Source of the DNA: a virus | IMG/VR virus record: IMGVR_UViG_3300028197_000095 | Location: 1-30,703 of that record | Length of the DNA: 30,703 nucleotides | Direction: 5' to 3' (one strand) | Shown: piece by piece, positions 15,361 through 23,054 of the stretch | How positions within the stretch are numbered: the stretch's first letter is position 1 | Layout of the letters: each line of letters opens with the position of its first letter | Position numbers and translations under genes: made by a program | Notes under the pieces: generated by a model | Told to the model about the DNA's origin: nothing | The model's input: the letters and a program-made list of their open reading frames with translations, nothing else | The model's database searches: none

Positions 15361-17418
15361 ATGAAATGGTTGTACAGCGGATATGCTGTGGTATTGTCTA
15401 TTGTGTTACTACTTGCTTTAAGAGTAGCAGACCCAACGGCATTACAAAGTTTTCGAAGTCAAGTATTTGACAGTTACCAACAACTAGACACTATAGTAGA
15501 TAGTAACGATGTTGCTATTATTAATATAGGTGAAAAAAGTTTACAAGCATTAGGTCAATATCCTTTTCCTAGGACTACTTATGCTCAGTTAATTTACGAC
15601 ATCAGGCAAAAGAATCAAGGCATATTAGGATTTACTATTATGTTTCCTGAGGCAGATAGATTCGGTGGCGATGAGGTATTTGCATCATGGATAAAAGACA
15701 ACGGGATAGTTTTATCTCAGACCCCAAGTTCAAAAGGAGTAAAGAGTACAGGTCCTCACATTGGTACAGGAACGATAGGCCCTTTACCCGCACAGGACTT
15801 TGTGCTAACATGGCCCAATCTAGTAACGAACATAAGCCAACTAGAGACTATGGCGTTTGGTATTGGAGTTAATGCTTCAGCACCACAACCTGACAATCAA
15901 ACAAGAACTTACCCACTAACAATAGGCGTTGAAGGAAAACTATATCCTAGTTTTGCTATTGAAATGCTTAGAGTAAACACAGGAAAGCCAAGTTATATAA
16001 TTAAAACTACAGAAGTTGGTATCAGTGAAATTGCTGTTCCACCCTATGAGCCAGTTGTAACACAACCAGATGGAACATCCTATATACGTTTCAATAATAA
16101 GTTTCAAGAAGTAGAATACACAAATGCAGACAGTTTGCCTAATATGGGCGGCAAGTTTGTAATACTTGGAGTTACAGCAGAAGGTATTGCAAACCCTGTG
16201 CCTACTCCAATCGGACTCCTCTATCCACAGCATGTACAAGCTCATATGCTACAGAACTTAATAAGTGGTACCAATATAACCCGTAGCCAGTTAAGTGCTG
16301 TTACAGAGCTTCTGTGTGCGTTGTTGAGCATGATATTAATTGCTCTAGCAATATATAAGTTGCCCGTTTGGGCTGGATTAGTAACTACAGTTACTCTTAT
16401 AAGCGGAATAGTGTACTATAGTGTAAGTTCTTACACAGCAAACTTGATATTATTTGATGCAACGTTTCCAGCAATAGCCAGTTTCTTAATATTTTCACAA
16501 GCAAGTTTTAACAACTTCTGGATACAGTTTAAACTAAGAGCAGAGATACAAAAACAATTTGCCGGTTATGCCTCACCCACAGTTGTGCGTATGCTACAAG
16601 AAAATCCAGACTTAATTAAACAAGGTATGAAAAAAGAAGTTAGTATATGCTTCTCAGATTTGCGTGGCTTTACCCCATTGGGAGAAAGTTTTGGTGATGA
16701 TGTTCAAGGACTAACAAAAATAATGAATGGCTACATGGATGCTATTACACAGCCTATACTTGATGCAGACGGAATGGTTATTAAGTATATCGGCGATGCA
16801 AGTATGCACATACACAATGCACCAATGGACGATCCAGATCATCCTGCAAGTGCTGTGAAAACAGGAATACTAATGCTTAGAGCAGTAGAGGAATTCAATG
16901 ATAAAATTGTTAAAGAAGGTAGACCGCCGGTTGGTATGGGTGCTGGTATTAATACAGGGCTCGGTTATATTGGGGAAATGGGTTCTACTGCAAGACATTC
17001 ATATGACATACTCGGAGACGCAGTTAGTACTGCCGCAAGGATAGAAAGTAAGTGTAAGGAATATGGTTGTCTATTACTTGTAGGTGGCGATACATACAAG
17101 CATACTAAAAATAATTTCTTTTATCTAAAAGTAGATGATCTAGCAGTAAAAGGAAAGACTGTGGGCATTGAAATATATACTGTACTTGATGTTAAACTAA
17201 ACAAGTATGCAGGTGCAAGACAACTACACGAAGACATGCATATGAATTATCGTAAGCAAAATTTTGATAAAGCAATTAAATTATGCAATCAACTACATGA
17301 TGCATTTGAAGGTAAGATGTCAGGGTATTATGATATGTGGATCGAACGTTGCGAATTCCAAAAAACACAAACACTTCCTAAAGATTGGGACGGTGTGTTT
17401 ATAGCAACATCTAAGTAA
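15361..17418 (+). CDS. CHASE2-domain class III adenylate cyclase
   Basis: 685 residues. After one N-terminal membrane span (about 4-21) a periplasmic CHASE2 sensor runs to about 305 (LQSFRSQVFDSYQQL, ALGQYPFPRTTYAQL, MFPEADRFGGD). Three spans lie at about 312-390. The cytoplasmic cyclase domain covers about 425-615: SICFSDLRGFT with metal Asp433, KYIGD with Lys475 and metal Asp479, and YDILGDAVSTAARIE with Asp549 and Arg560. The Lys475/Asp549 pair predicts ATP as substrate, hence cAMP. At the place of the transition-state Asn there is Ser556, so activity could be low or altered. A helical tail of about 70 residues follows. It has its own late promoter and an upstream terminator. The domain call is firm; signal and phage benefit are unknown. 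Confidence 0.92.
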   Translation: MKWLYSGYAVVLSIVLLLALRVADPTALQSFRSQVFDSYQQLDTIVDSNDVAIINIGEKSLQALGQYPFPRTTYAQLIYDIRQKNQGILGFTIMFPEADRFGGDEVFASWIKDNGIVLSQTPSSKGVKSTGPHIGTGTIGPLPAQDFVLTWPNLVTNISQLETMAFGIGVNASAPQPDNQTRTYPLTIGVEGKLYPSFAIEMLRVNTGKPSYIIKTTEVGISEIAVPPYEPVVTQPDGTSYIRFNNKFQEVEYTNADSLPNMGGKFVILGVTAEGIANPVPTPIGLLYPQHVQAHMLQNLISGTNITRSQLSAVTELLCALLSMILIALAIYKLPVWAGLVTTVTLISGIVYYSVSSYTANLILFDATFPAIASFLIFSQASFNNFWIQFKLRAEIQKQFAGYASPTVVRMLQENPDLIKQGMKKEVSICFSDLRGFTPLGESFGDDVQGLTKIMNGYMDAITQPILDADGMVIKYIGDASMHIHNAPMDDPDHPASAVKTGILMLRAVEEFNDKIVKEGRPPVGMGAGINTGLGYIGEMGSTARHSYDILGDAVSTAARIESKCKEYGCLLLVGGDTYKHTKNNFFYLKVDDLAVKGKTVGIEIYTVLDVKLNKYAGARQLHEDMHMNYRKQNFDKAIKLCNQLHDAFEGKMSGYYDMWIERCEFQKTQTLPKDWDGVFIATSK

Positions 17419-18042
17419 CTATTCTTCAGGCTCCCAATTTTGTAAGTTGTAAAAGAATTGGGCATAGTATCTTCCATCCTTTATTAACTGTCTTGCATGA
17501 AAAAGTTCTAATGGTATTCCTACGTCATGTTTTAGTATAGGCCAATAGTAGCGTTTGATAATCCTTTCAAGTCTTTTAACATCAGCCTCCAATGCATCTA
17601 GTAAACTATTATTAAACTCTAAATCAGTTAGTAAACTACTAAGCCATAAGTGATGGTCACTAGTAGGGTCATAACGTCTAGTCATATCTCTTGCATCGTA
17701 ATATAATGCTCTAATTGGGTTTATACCTTTTCGATACTTATTTAGTATATGTGGAAATGAAAAGTCTCCAGACCTTGTTCTAGATTGTCTTGTTAGTGCG
17801 GCGTATTCTTTTTTGAGAGCGGCTTTAAGAGAGGCTAAACTTTCGCCAGTCTGTCTATCATACTCTTTAATTATTTTGTCTGCTAATCTTATTTGTCTTG
17901 CTGTGAAGTGATGCTTACATGATTCAATGTCTTCAATGGTGTACACACCGTCAAGTAAGTCGTGTGGTAGTGTTTTAGTTTTTGAAAACTTTGCAAGTTC
18001 GGATTGAATCCGTACACAAATAAAATCTATAACTTCTGGCAA
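17419..18042 (-). CDS. Unknown alpha-helical protein, last gene of the minus-strand operon
   Basis: 207 residues from a TTG start at 18042, chosen because AAGGAG lies six bases upstream of it. It is soluble and mostly helical with many Arg, Lys, Leu and Tyr; notable stretches are HHFTARQIRLADKIIKEYDR and RALYYDARDMTRRYDP. There is no signal peptide, membrane segment or motif I recognise. It follows the Nudix gene by 18 bases. Its stop codon abuts the stop of the convergent cyclase gene with no base between and no terminator. Related proteins may exist in other marine T4-like phages, but I cannot assign a function. Confidence 0.7.
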   Translation of the reverse strand: MPEVIDFICVRIQSELAKFSKTKTLPHDLLDGVYTIEDIESCKHHFTARQIRLADKIIKEYDRQTGESLASLKAALKKEYAALTRQSRTRSGDFSFPHILNKYRKGINPIRALYYDARDMTRRYDPTSDHHLWLSSLLTDLEFNNSLLDALEADVKRLERIIKRYYWPILKHDVGIPLELFHARQLIKDGRYYAQFFYNLQNWEPEE

Positions 18043-18060
18043 AACAGACTCCTTGCAACA

Positions 18061-18489
18061 TTACTTAGTTGCGTTGACTTCTAAAATTCTGTGTAGTTTG
18101 TCTGTGCCGCCATTACGGGTTAATGTTACTCTTGCACCTTGATGCAATGGTTGAGGCCATCTTCCTATATCAATCCATGCATACCCAGAACTTTCTTCAT
18201 TGAGTGTTGGAGAAAACTCTTTTTCTACTACAGCGGCAAAACTATAATAGTAGAAGTTTTTGTCCTTGCTTTCGTAAACATCTATAGGGTTGAGTTTGTG
18301 TAACTCTGGCATAAAACCTATTTCTTCGTTTAGTTCACGTTGTAATGCTTCAAATGGTGTTTCACCGTTATCTATAATTCCACCAAAGAATCCCCAGGTA
18401 TGTTTAAAACGTTTATCACTGTTTCTTAGTTGTAATAAACATCTACCTGTGTCCTGTGCTAAAAATACAACACCTGCGGCAGTAATCAA
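18061..18489 (-). CDS. Nudix hydrolase
   Basis: 142 residues with a perfect Nudix box, GIIDNGETPFEALQ followed by RELNEEIGF, matching G-x5-E-x7-R-E-U-x-E-E-x-G-U; the glutamates bind the catalytic metal. Nudix enzymes cleave nucleoside diphosphates linked to another group. T4 carries NudE, but substrate cannot be told here. I chose the TTG at 18489: it overlaps the gp15 stop (TTGA), has GGAG nine bases upstream, and places the domain's usual start (ITAAGVVFLA) at the N-terminus. A TTG at 18531 would add 14 residues without a better ribosome site. Setting in a tail operon suggests housekeeping of the nucleotide pool or, less likely, RNA 5'-end chemistry. Confidence 0.85.
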   Translation of the reverse strand: MITAAGVVFLAQDTGRCLLQLRNSDKRFKHTWGFFGGIIDNGETPFEALQRELNEEIGFMPELHKLNPIDVYESKDKNFYYYSFAAVVEKEFSPTLNEESSGYAWIDIGRWPQPLHQGARVTLTRNGGTDKLHRILEVNATK

Positions 18490-19835
18490 AGTACCAATCT
18501 CCAAAATCCTGGATTGTATGTACCTTGCCAACTACTTATCCACTGTGTACCTGTCCATTTGTATTGCTGTGTGGTGTATGTGTTTTTCATGTAATGTTTT
18601 GTTCCTGCACTAGTACTAGCATCAAACACCACTGCCCATGCGTTCCCATCAAACTCTATAATGTCATCGGTACTGGCTGATATTTCTCCCCATTCTGCAA
18701 ATGTTGGAACTATTGGTCCTGTTAATAAGTATCGCTGTCCGGTTGCCTGAGCAATTAACGTACCACCTGGTCTAGAAACACCCGGGTCAATAATTTTATC
18801 TACTGGTGTAAGTGTATCACTTGGTAATGTGTCTGCATCTACATTGAATACTAAGTTGTTTTCATCTAGAGAATTAGCAACAATACTGCCTATAACTAAT
18901 TGATCGATTTGGTCGGCATCGGGACTAATATTAAGTTCTAATCTACTGGTACTTTGCAATTCTCCATGCATTTCTATTATGTCTTGCCACTTAGTTGGCG
19001 TACCCTGTGCTGTTAATAATGTAGCACCGCCACTAACAACCTGTACTTTAAAGTCGCTAGGCGAAACAATTACAGTAGCATCATCGGCTAATGCACCAAA
19101 GAAGTCAGCATAACTGCTATCAAATCCTAAGTCTGCAACACTATCGACACTATGTATATCGTTAACAATTCTTTGTATAATTGTTTGTCTTTTAACTTTA
19201 GCAGGAGGACTAATCCATATAGGAACAGCAAATGTTAATGTAGATATATCAAGTGATTCATCTACTCCTGCTGGCAAAGTTCTACTACTCCAATTAATAT
19301 CTGTAAGTTCTACTTCAAAAATACTAGTCCAGTCTAACGGGTTATCGTTAACTTGTAATTGTATTCCAGGATTAAAAATTACAAAAATTTGTTCTAGTAT
19401 TTGTAACTTCATGTCAGTGTTTGTTGTCCATATATCAACTTGTATATTCAAGTTATACGGAACAGGCATATATCTTTGTGTAGTATATAAGTTGCCTTGT
19501 GCAGATGTGTATGAGCCAGATTCAACGTCCCATTCTCTTTCTGCTACTTGATTAGTATCAACTAAAAAAGGGTCTTGAATTCTATCTTTTGCTGGCTGTA
19601 TACTCTGTATACTAACTGTAATTTGCGGAGCATTGTTTACAGCATTTTCGGAATTGTTACGCAATATTTGTGCAACCATTCTGCTGATGTCACCGTATCG
19701 TGCAGGCACTCTGTTAAGACGTTCTGCGCCTTTAACTATTTCTTTAACTTTAAAGTTTGAGAATACTCGTACAAGTTGTAACAGATAACGTTTTACCTGT
19801 GCATCGTACCAATAGTCTAAGTTTTTGCCTGCCAT
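18486..19835 (-). CDS. 15: gp15-like tail sheath stabiliser/tail completion protein with C-terminal extension
   Basis: 449 residues. The first 220 follow T4 gp15 in layout: LDYWYDAQVKRYLLQLVRVF, VPARYGDISRMVAQIL, ITVSIQSIQPAKDRIQDP, YMPVPYNLNIQVDIWTTN, ILEQIFVIFNPGIQLQV, then TLTFAVPIWISPP. T4 gp15 (272 residues) forms the hexamer capping the sheath and joining tail to head. The remaining 230 residues are an added beta-rich part ending with a module like those in the sheath (DDIIEFDGNAWAVVF, YKWTGTQWISSWQG). The ATG is six bases after the lysozyme stop, with no clear ribosome site, so reinitiation is likely. Neighbouring gp14 supports a tail-completion role. The family is recognised from pattern, not alignment. 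Confidence 0.65.
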   Translation of the reverse strand: MAGKNLDYWYDAQVKRYLLQLVRVFSNFKVKEIVKGAERLNRVPARYGDISRMVAQILRNNSENAVNNAPQITVSIQSIQPAKDRIQDPFLVDTNQVAEREWDVESGSYTSAQGNLYTTQRYMPVPYNLNIQVDIWTTNTDMKLQILEQIFVIFNPGIQLQVNDNPLDWTSIFEVELTDINWSSRTLPAGVDESLDISTLTFAVPIWISPPAKVKRQTIIQRIVNDIHSVDSVADLGFDSSYADFFGALADDATVIVSPSDFKVQVVSGGATLLTAQGTPTKWQDIIEMHGELQSTSRLELNISPDADQIDQLVIGSIVANSLDENNLVFNVDADTLPSDTLTPVDKIIDPGVSRPGGTLIAQATGQRYLLTGPIVPTFAEWGEISASTDDIIEFDGNAWAVVFDASTSAGTKHYMKNTYTTQQYKWTGTQWISSWQGTYNPGFWRLVL

Positions 19836-19841
19836 AATTTA

Positions 19842-20309
19842 TTATACGTTTTCTAAACGTTCCATTAATCTTTCAGCACGATTAGTTACTTGTTTGTGCC
19901 ATCTAGAGTCTCTACCTTCTACTGCGGCAGTTTTCCAGTCGCCTTCAACAATACCGGCATGCATTTTTTTAAATTTGCTTAATCTTGTTCTGCCCATATT
20001 GAACATCATGTTAACCAAGATCTGTTGTACTTCGTCTGGTAAATCTCCAAATACCCCTTCTTCGTATAGTAACTCACACTCGCTAATTGCTGTGTCGAGG
20101 TCTTTTTCAAAGCACTCTTTTGTTCTGTCTTCTGAGATTGGCGTTCCAACTTCTTGTCCGTGCTCAGGGTCGGTCTCAAGAACGAGATGCCCGACACCAA
20201 AGGTTGGGTAACCAAGGTGGTCCAAGTAGATTTCATTTACTACTCCTTCGTCTATTTTCAGTTGCTCAAAAACTGCTTCTCTGTCTAATTTTGTATCTTT
20301 AAAAAACAT
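19842..20309 (-). CDS. T4-type lysozyme (GH24 muramidase)
   Basis: 155 residues, close in size and pattern to T4 lysozyme (164). LKIDEGVVNEIYLDHLGYPT with GVGHL carries the catalytic triad Glu21, Asp30 and Thr36 at exactly the spacing of Glu11, Asp20 and Thr26 in T4. RWHKQVTNRAERL near the end matches the conserved W-x-x-Q..NRA block. No signal peptide, so it needs a holin to reach peptidoglycan, or it rides in the virion. It lies between gp14 and gp15 genes, so either endolysin or tail-associated lysozyme is possible; T4 keeps its second lysozyme domain in baseplate gp5. A GGAG site inside the gp14 stop region gives tight coupling. Confidence 0.9.
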   Translation of the reverse strand: MFFKDTKLDREAVFEQLKIDEGVVNEIYLDHLGYPTFGVGHLVLETDPEHGQEVGTPISEDRTKECFEKDLDTAISECELLYEEGVFGDLPDEVQQILVNMMFNMGRTRLSKFKKMHAGIVEGDWKTAAVEGRDSRWHKQVTNRAERLMERLENV

Positions 20310-20317
20310 TACTGCTC

Positions 20318-21373
20318 CTATGTGTCTGTCCTAGGTCTTACAACCTGGCTTAAATTTGTTTTTTCAGTAACAACTTCACCGTCACTGTTTGTAGTATATG
20401 TATCATTATTAATGAACGATGCTAGTGTTTTATTAGCAGTTGCCCAAGTTCGTTTATTATCATCAGCATACTTAACCCATCTTGTTCCTTTCTTTTGAAA
20501 CAATCTGTGTGGAGAGAAGTCAGTTCGTAAAAAGAAATCTCCGTCACTTGTTCCTGAAGTTGGGAACGATGCTCCACTACCTACTAGACTTAATCCATTA
20601 GGTGCTGTACCATCATTTGGTTCTATGTATGCTTTATCCGGTGCATTAGGATCAACATATAAATGACTTGCCCTACCCACTCTTGAGTCTGATGCAACAT
20701 CGTTTTCTGCTTGTTCTAATAACTTGTCGTTAATAATAATTTCGTCAGCATATTTACTAAGTAAATTTCTAAGGTCGCCTTCTTCCTCACCAGTACCAAG
20801 TATGTCTCTGTACTCTTGTGAGTCTGTTATAGGTCCACACTTAACTCTCCATAAGTGAGGCCACCAACGTGGATCAAATCCTTCAGAGGGTCTTGCACCT
20901 TCTTGCACTACATAGTATCTATTAATTGCTTCATCGCTACCTAATAACATATCATCACGTAAATGAGGTAACTCTAACACATCACCTGGCATTAATTTTC
21001 TTCCTATTGTTTCCATCATAGTTTCTATGTGAAAATTAATGAATACTGTATCGTTTGCCAGGAATGCACCAAATTGTGTTAAGTCAAATCCATCATTGTC
21101 CTGCAATTGGTATGAACCAATCATCTCAAAAATATCCTCACCGTACTTCCTGTCTCTATTTTCAAGAAACAACAAGTCTTGTATAAAAATATCTGATGTT
21201 TCACCCATTGTACTTGGTCTTGTAGGGTCTTTGGACTCTGCAATGTCTTGCACACCTAAGTATTTGTGTACATGTACACCAGTACCGCCAGCATGAAGAT
21301 GCTCACCGACAACTCTGTCAAAAAACTTATAGTCGTTAGTTTTTGTTGGATTCCATAGTTTTAACTTTCCCAT
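20318..21373 (-). CDS. 14: gp14-like neck protein
   Basis: 351 residues from ATG 21373, taken as start because the late promoter ends five bases before it; an in-frame start nine codons upstream would lie inside or before the promoter. The sequence has the pattern of marine T4-like gp14: FFDRVVGEHLHAGGTGVHVH, DLLFLENRDRKYGEDIFEM, LTQFGAFLANDTVFINFHI, GDVLELPHLRDDMLLG, WWPHLWRVKCGPITDSQEY. gp14 forms the neck with gp13 and attaches tails to filled heads. A C-terminal part, longer than in T4 (256), includes a beta module (DGDFFLRTDFSPHRLFQKKG then RWVKY) similar to those in the sheath. It is first in the minus-strand late operon. Confidence 0.75.
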   Translation of the reverse strand: MGKLKLWNPTKTNDYKFFDRVVGEHLHAGGTGVHVHKYLGVQDIAESKDPTRPSTMGETSDIFIQDLLFLENRDRKYGEDIFEMIGSYQLQDNDGFDLTQFGAFLANDTVFINFHIETMMETIGRKLMPGDVLELPHLRDDMLLGSDEAINRYYVVQEGARPSEGFDPRWWPHLWRVKCGPITDSQEYRDILGTGEEEGDLRNLLSKYADEIIINDKLLEQAENDVASDSRVGRASHLYVDPNAPDKAYIEPNDGTAPNGLSLVGSGASFPTSGTSDGDFFLRTDFSPHRLFQKKGTRWVKYADDNKRTWATANKTLASFINNDTYTTNSDGEVVTEKTNLSQVVRPRTDT

Positions 21374-21378
21374 AACAC

Positions 21379-21386
21379 TATTTATC
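21379..21386 (-). promoter_or_regulatory. Late promoter with zero-length leader (gp14 operon)
   Basis: GATAAATA on the minus strand ends five bases before ATG 21373. The block TTCTGATAAATAGTGTTATG is identical to the one in front of gp13 at 24250-24269. It drives the five-gene minus-strand operon. Confidence 0.82.
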
Positions 21387-21414
21387 AGAACTTTAACCAA
21401 GCAAAAATAGTACT

Positions 21415-21422
21415 GATAAATA
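21415..21422 (+). promoter_or_regulatory. Late promoter with zero-length leader (methyltransferase)
   Basis: GATAAATA ends five bases before ATG 21428 and is divergent from the gp14 promoter 28 bases away. There is no ribosome site between it and the ATG. Confidence 0.8.
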
Positions 21423-21427
21423 TCAAT

Positions 21428-22000
21428 ATGAATAGAGATACTATCTTACATGACATCAAAGAGCAGTTAGGCAATATAGATATTGCAGTTGAAGTAGGCG
21501 TTTGGAGGGGAGACTATAGTAGATCTATGATTACAAAATTACTTCCTACGACGTTTTATGGTATAGATCCTTATGCTTTATACGAAGGATATACTGATAA
21601 ACCGTCACTTACTGAGTTTGCAGATCAATCTAATTTAGATATGCTATACAACGATGTTGTTAACACTTTTGACAAGTTTAATAACGATTACGGCTCAACT
21701 AAAAGCATTTTAGTAAGAGATTTGGGAGCCAAGTATGCATCTCAATTTGCAGATAACTCAATTGATTTCGTTTATTTAGACGCTGATCACAAGTATGAGC
21801 CTGTAAAGGAAGAAATAGAAGCATGGTTTCCTAAAGTTAAACAAGGCGGCATATTAGCAGGCCACGACTACACAGAAAGAAGTCACATAGAAGAGTTTGG
21901 TGTTATTCCAGCAGTAGACGAATTTATACAAAGAACAGGATTAAAACTTAAAACAACACTACCAGAGCCTTATGCTACTTGGTGGGTAACAAAAACATAG
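21428..22000 (+). CDS. Class I SAM-dependent methyltransferase
   Basis: 190 residues with a Rossmann methyltransferase core: motif I at about 19-30 (IAVEVGVWRGDYS), an acidic end of strand 2 (FYGIDPYALYEGY), then DFVYLDADHKYEPVKEEIEA and KQGGILAGHDY, the pattern of the Methyltransf_24-type small enzymes. These often act on small molecules or sugars, but the acceptor is not visible. It sits seven bases before an epimerase gene, which suggests a pair modifying a nucleotide-sugar or surface glycan. It starts directly at the late promoter. Its TAG stop overlaps the ribosome site of the next gene. Confidence 0.8.
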   Translation: MNRDTILHDIKEQLGNIDIAVEVGVWRGDYSRSMITKLLPTTFYGIDPYALYEGYTDKPSLTEFADQSNLDMLYNDVVNTFDKFNNDYGSTKSILVRDLGAKYASQFADNSIDFVYLDADHKYEPVKEEIEAWFPKVKQGGILAGHDYTERSHIEEFGVIPAVDEFIQRTGLKLKTTLPEPYATWWVTKT

Positions 22001-22007
22001 GACACAC

Positions 22008-22964
22008 ATGAAAATTTTTATTACAGGACACGACGGCTTTATTGGGTCGCACATGGTTGAGAGACTAAAGAACGACCATGAACTAGGATTTTTAGAATAT
22101 GATCTAAGAGATCATGCACAGGTAACAGCACAACTACATGACTTTAACCCAGAAGTTATAGTGCATTTAGCGGCAAGAACAGAAGTAGAAGATAGTTTTT
22201 ATGAGCAAATTGTATTTTCAGAAGTAAATTATGTAGGTACTGTAAATTTAATTGAAGCGGCTTCAACATTACCAAACTTAAAAAACTTTGTGTTTGCGAG
22301 TACAATGGAAGTATATGGCTGGCAACCAATTAGCGATATTATCAGAGATGGCACTGATGTACCTGAAGACATTTTTGCTTTCACAGAAGAGACCCAACCA
22401 AATCCAAATGCCCCTTATGCCGTTGCAAAATATGGATGTGAAAAGTATTTAGAATATGCAAATAGAAGTTTAGGATTACCATTTACTGCTATTAGGCAAA
22501 CCAATGCATACGGCAGAAAAGACAATAACTTTTTTGTAACAGAGCAAATTATTTGGCAAATGCTTGACAATCCAGAAGAAGTCTTCTTAGGTTACGGTAA
22601 GCCGTATAGGAACTTTATTTTTATAGAAGATCTACTAGATGCATGGGAGGCTGTAATTCGTAACCCAGAAAAATGTGCTGGTGAGATATTTTGCTTAGGT
22701 CCAGACAATGCTATTAGAATTTCAGACTATGTTGATCTTATTGCTAAAAAGTTAGGTTGGGAAGGTAAAGTGCATTGGGATAAGAAACCTGAACGCCCTG
22801 GTGAGATATTTATTCTCAACAGTTCAAATGCAAAAATTACAGAAAAACTAGGATGGGAACCTAAGGTTACCTTAGATGAAGGCTTAGATAGAACTATTGC
22901 TATTTGGAAAGAAATTCATAGCAAAAACACCAAATTTAAGAATATTACCAATATAATCGCATAA
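22008..22964 (+). CDS. NAD-dependent sugar epimerase/dehydratase (extended SDR)
   Basis: 318 residues. The NAD-binding G-x-x-G-x-x-G is at residues 7-13 (ITGHDGFIGSHM), HLAAR at about 53-57, and the catalytic Y-x3-K is Tyr137/Lys141 (PYAVAKYGCEKYLEY), with Ser98/Thr99 (FASTMEVYG) before it. FRN-like FIEDLLDAW and WEPKVTLDEGL are typical of UDP-glucose 4-epimerase and related nucleotide-sugar dehydratases. The exact sugar cannot be read. AGGA five bases before the ATG overlaps the methyltransferase stop, so the two are translated together. A role in making a modified sugar for phage DNA, fibres or host surface is inference. No terminator is seen after it. Confidence 0.87.
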   Translation: MKIFITGHDGFIGSHMVERLKNDHELGFLEYDLRDHAQVTAQLHDFNPEVIVHLAARTEVEDSFYEQIVFSEVNYVGTVNLIEAASTLPNLKNFVFASTMEVYGWQPISDIIRDGTDVPEDIFAFTEETQPNPNAPYAVAKYGCEKYLEYANRSLGLPFTAIRQTNAYGRKDNNFFVTEQIIWQMLDNPEEVFLGYGKPYRNFIFIEDLLDAWEAVIRNPEKCAGEIFCLGPDNAIRISDYVDLIAKKLGWEGKVHWDKKPERPGEIFILNSSNAKITEKLGWEPKVTLDEGLDRTIAIWKEIHSKNTKFKNITNIIA

Positions 22965-22991
22965 CTTTTGCATCTATTTTATATATAGTTG

Positions 22992-23019
22992 TTGACAAGG
23001 TTAAAAGATGTGTTAATAT
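22992..23019 (+). promoter_or_regulatory. Possible sigma70-type promoter
   Basis: A perfect TTGACA (22992-22997) is followed after 16 bases by TAATAT (23014-23019), a four-of-six -10 match. It precedes the unknown gene at 23055, which has no late octamer, and suggests early expression. Confidence 0.55.
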
Positions 23020-23054
23020 ATGACATATCTTTTTTCTAAAGGAACAACTAAAAT

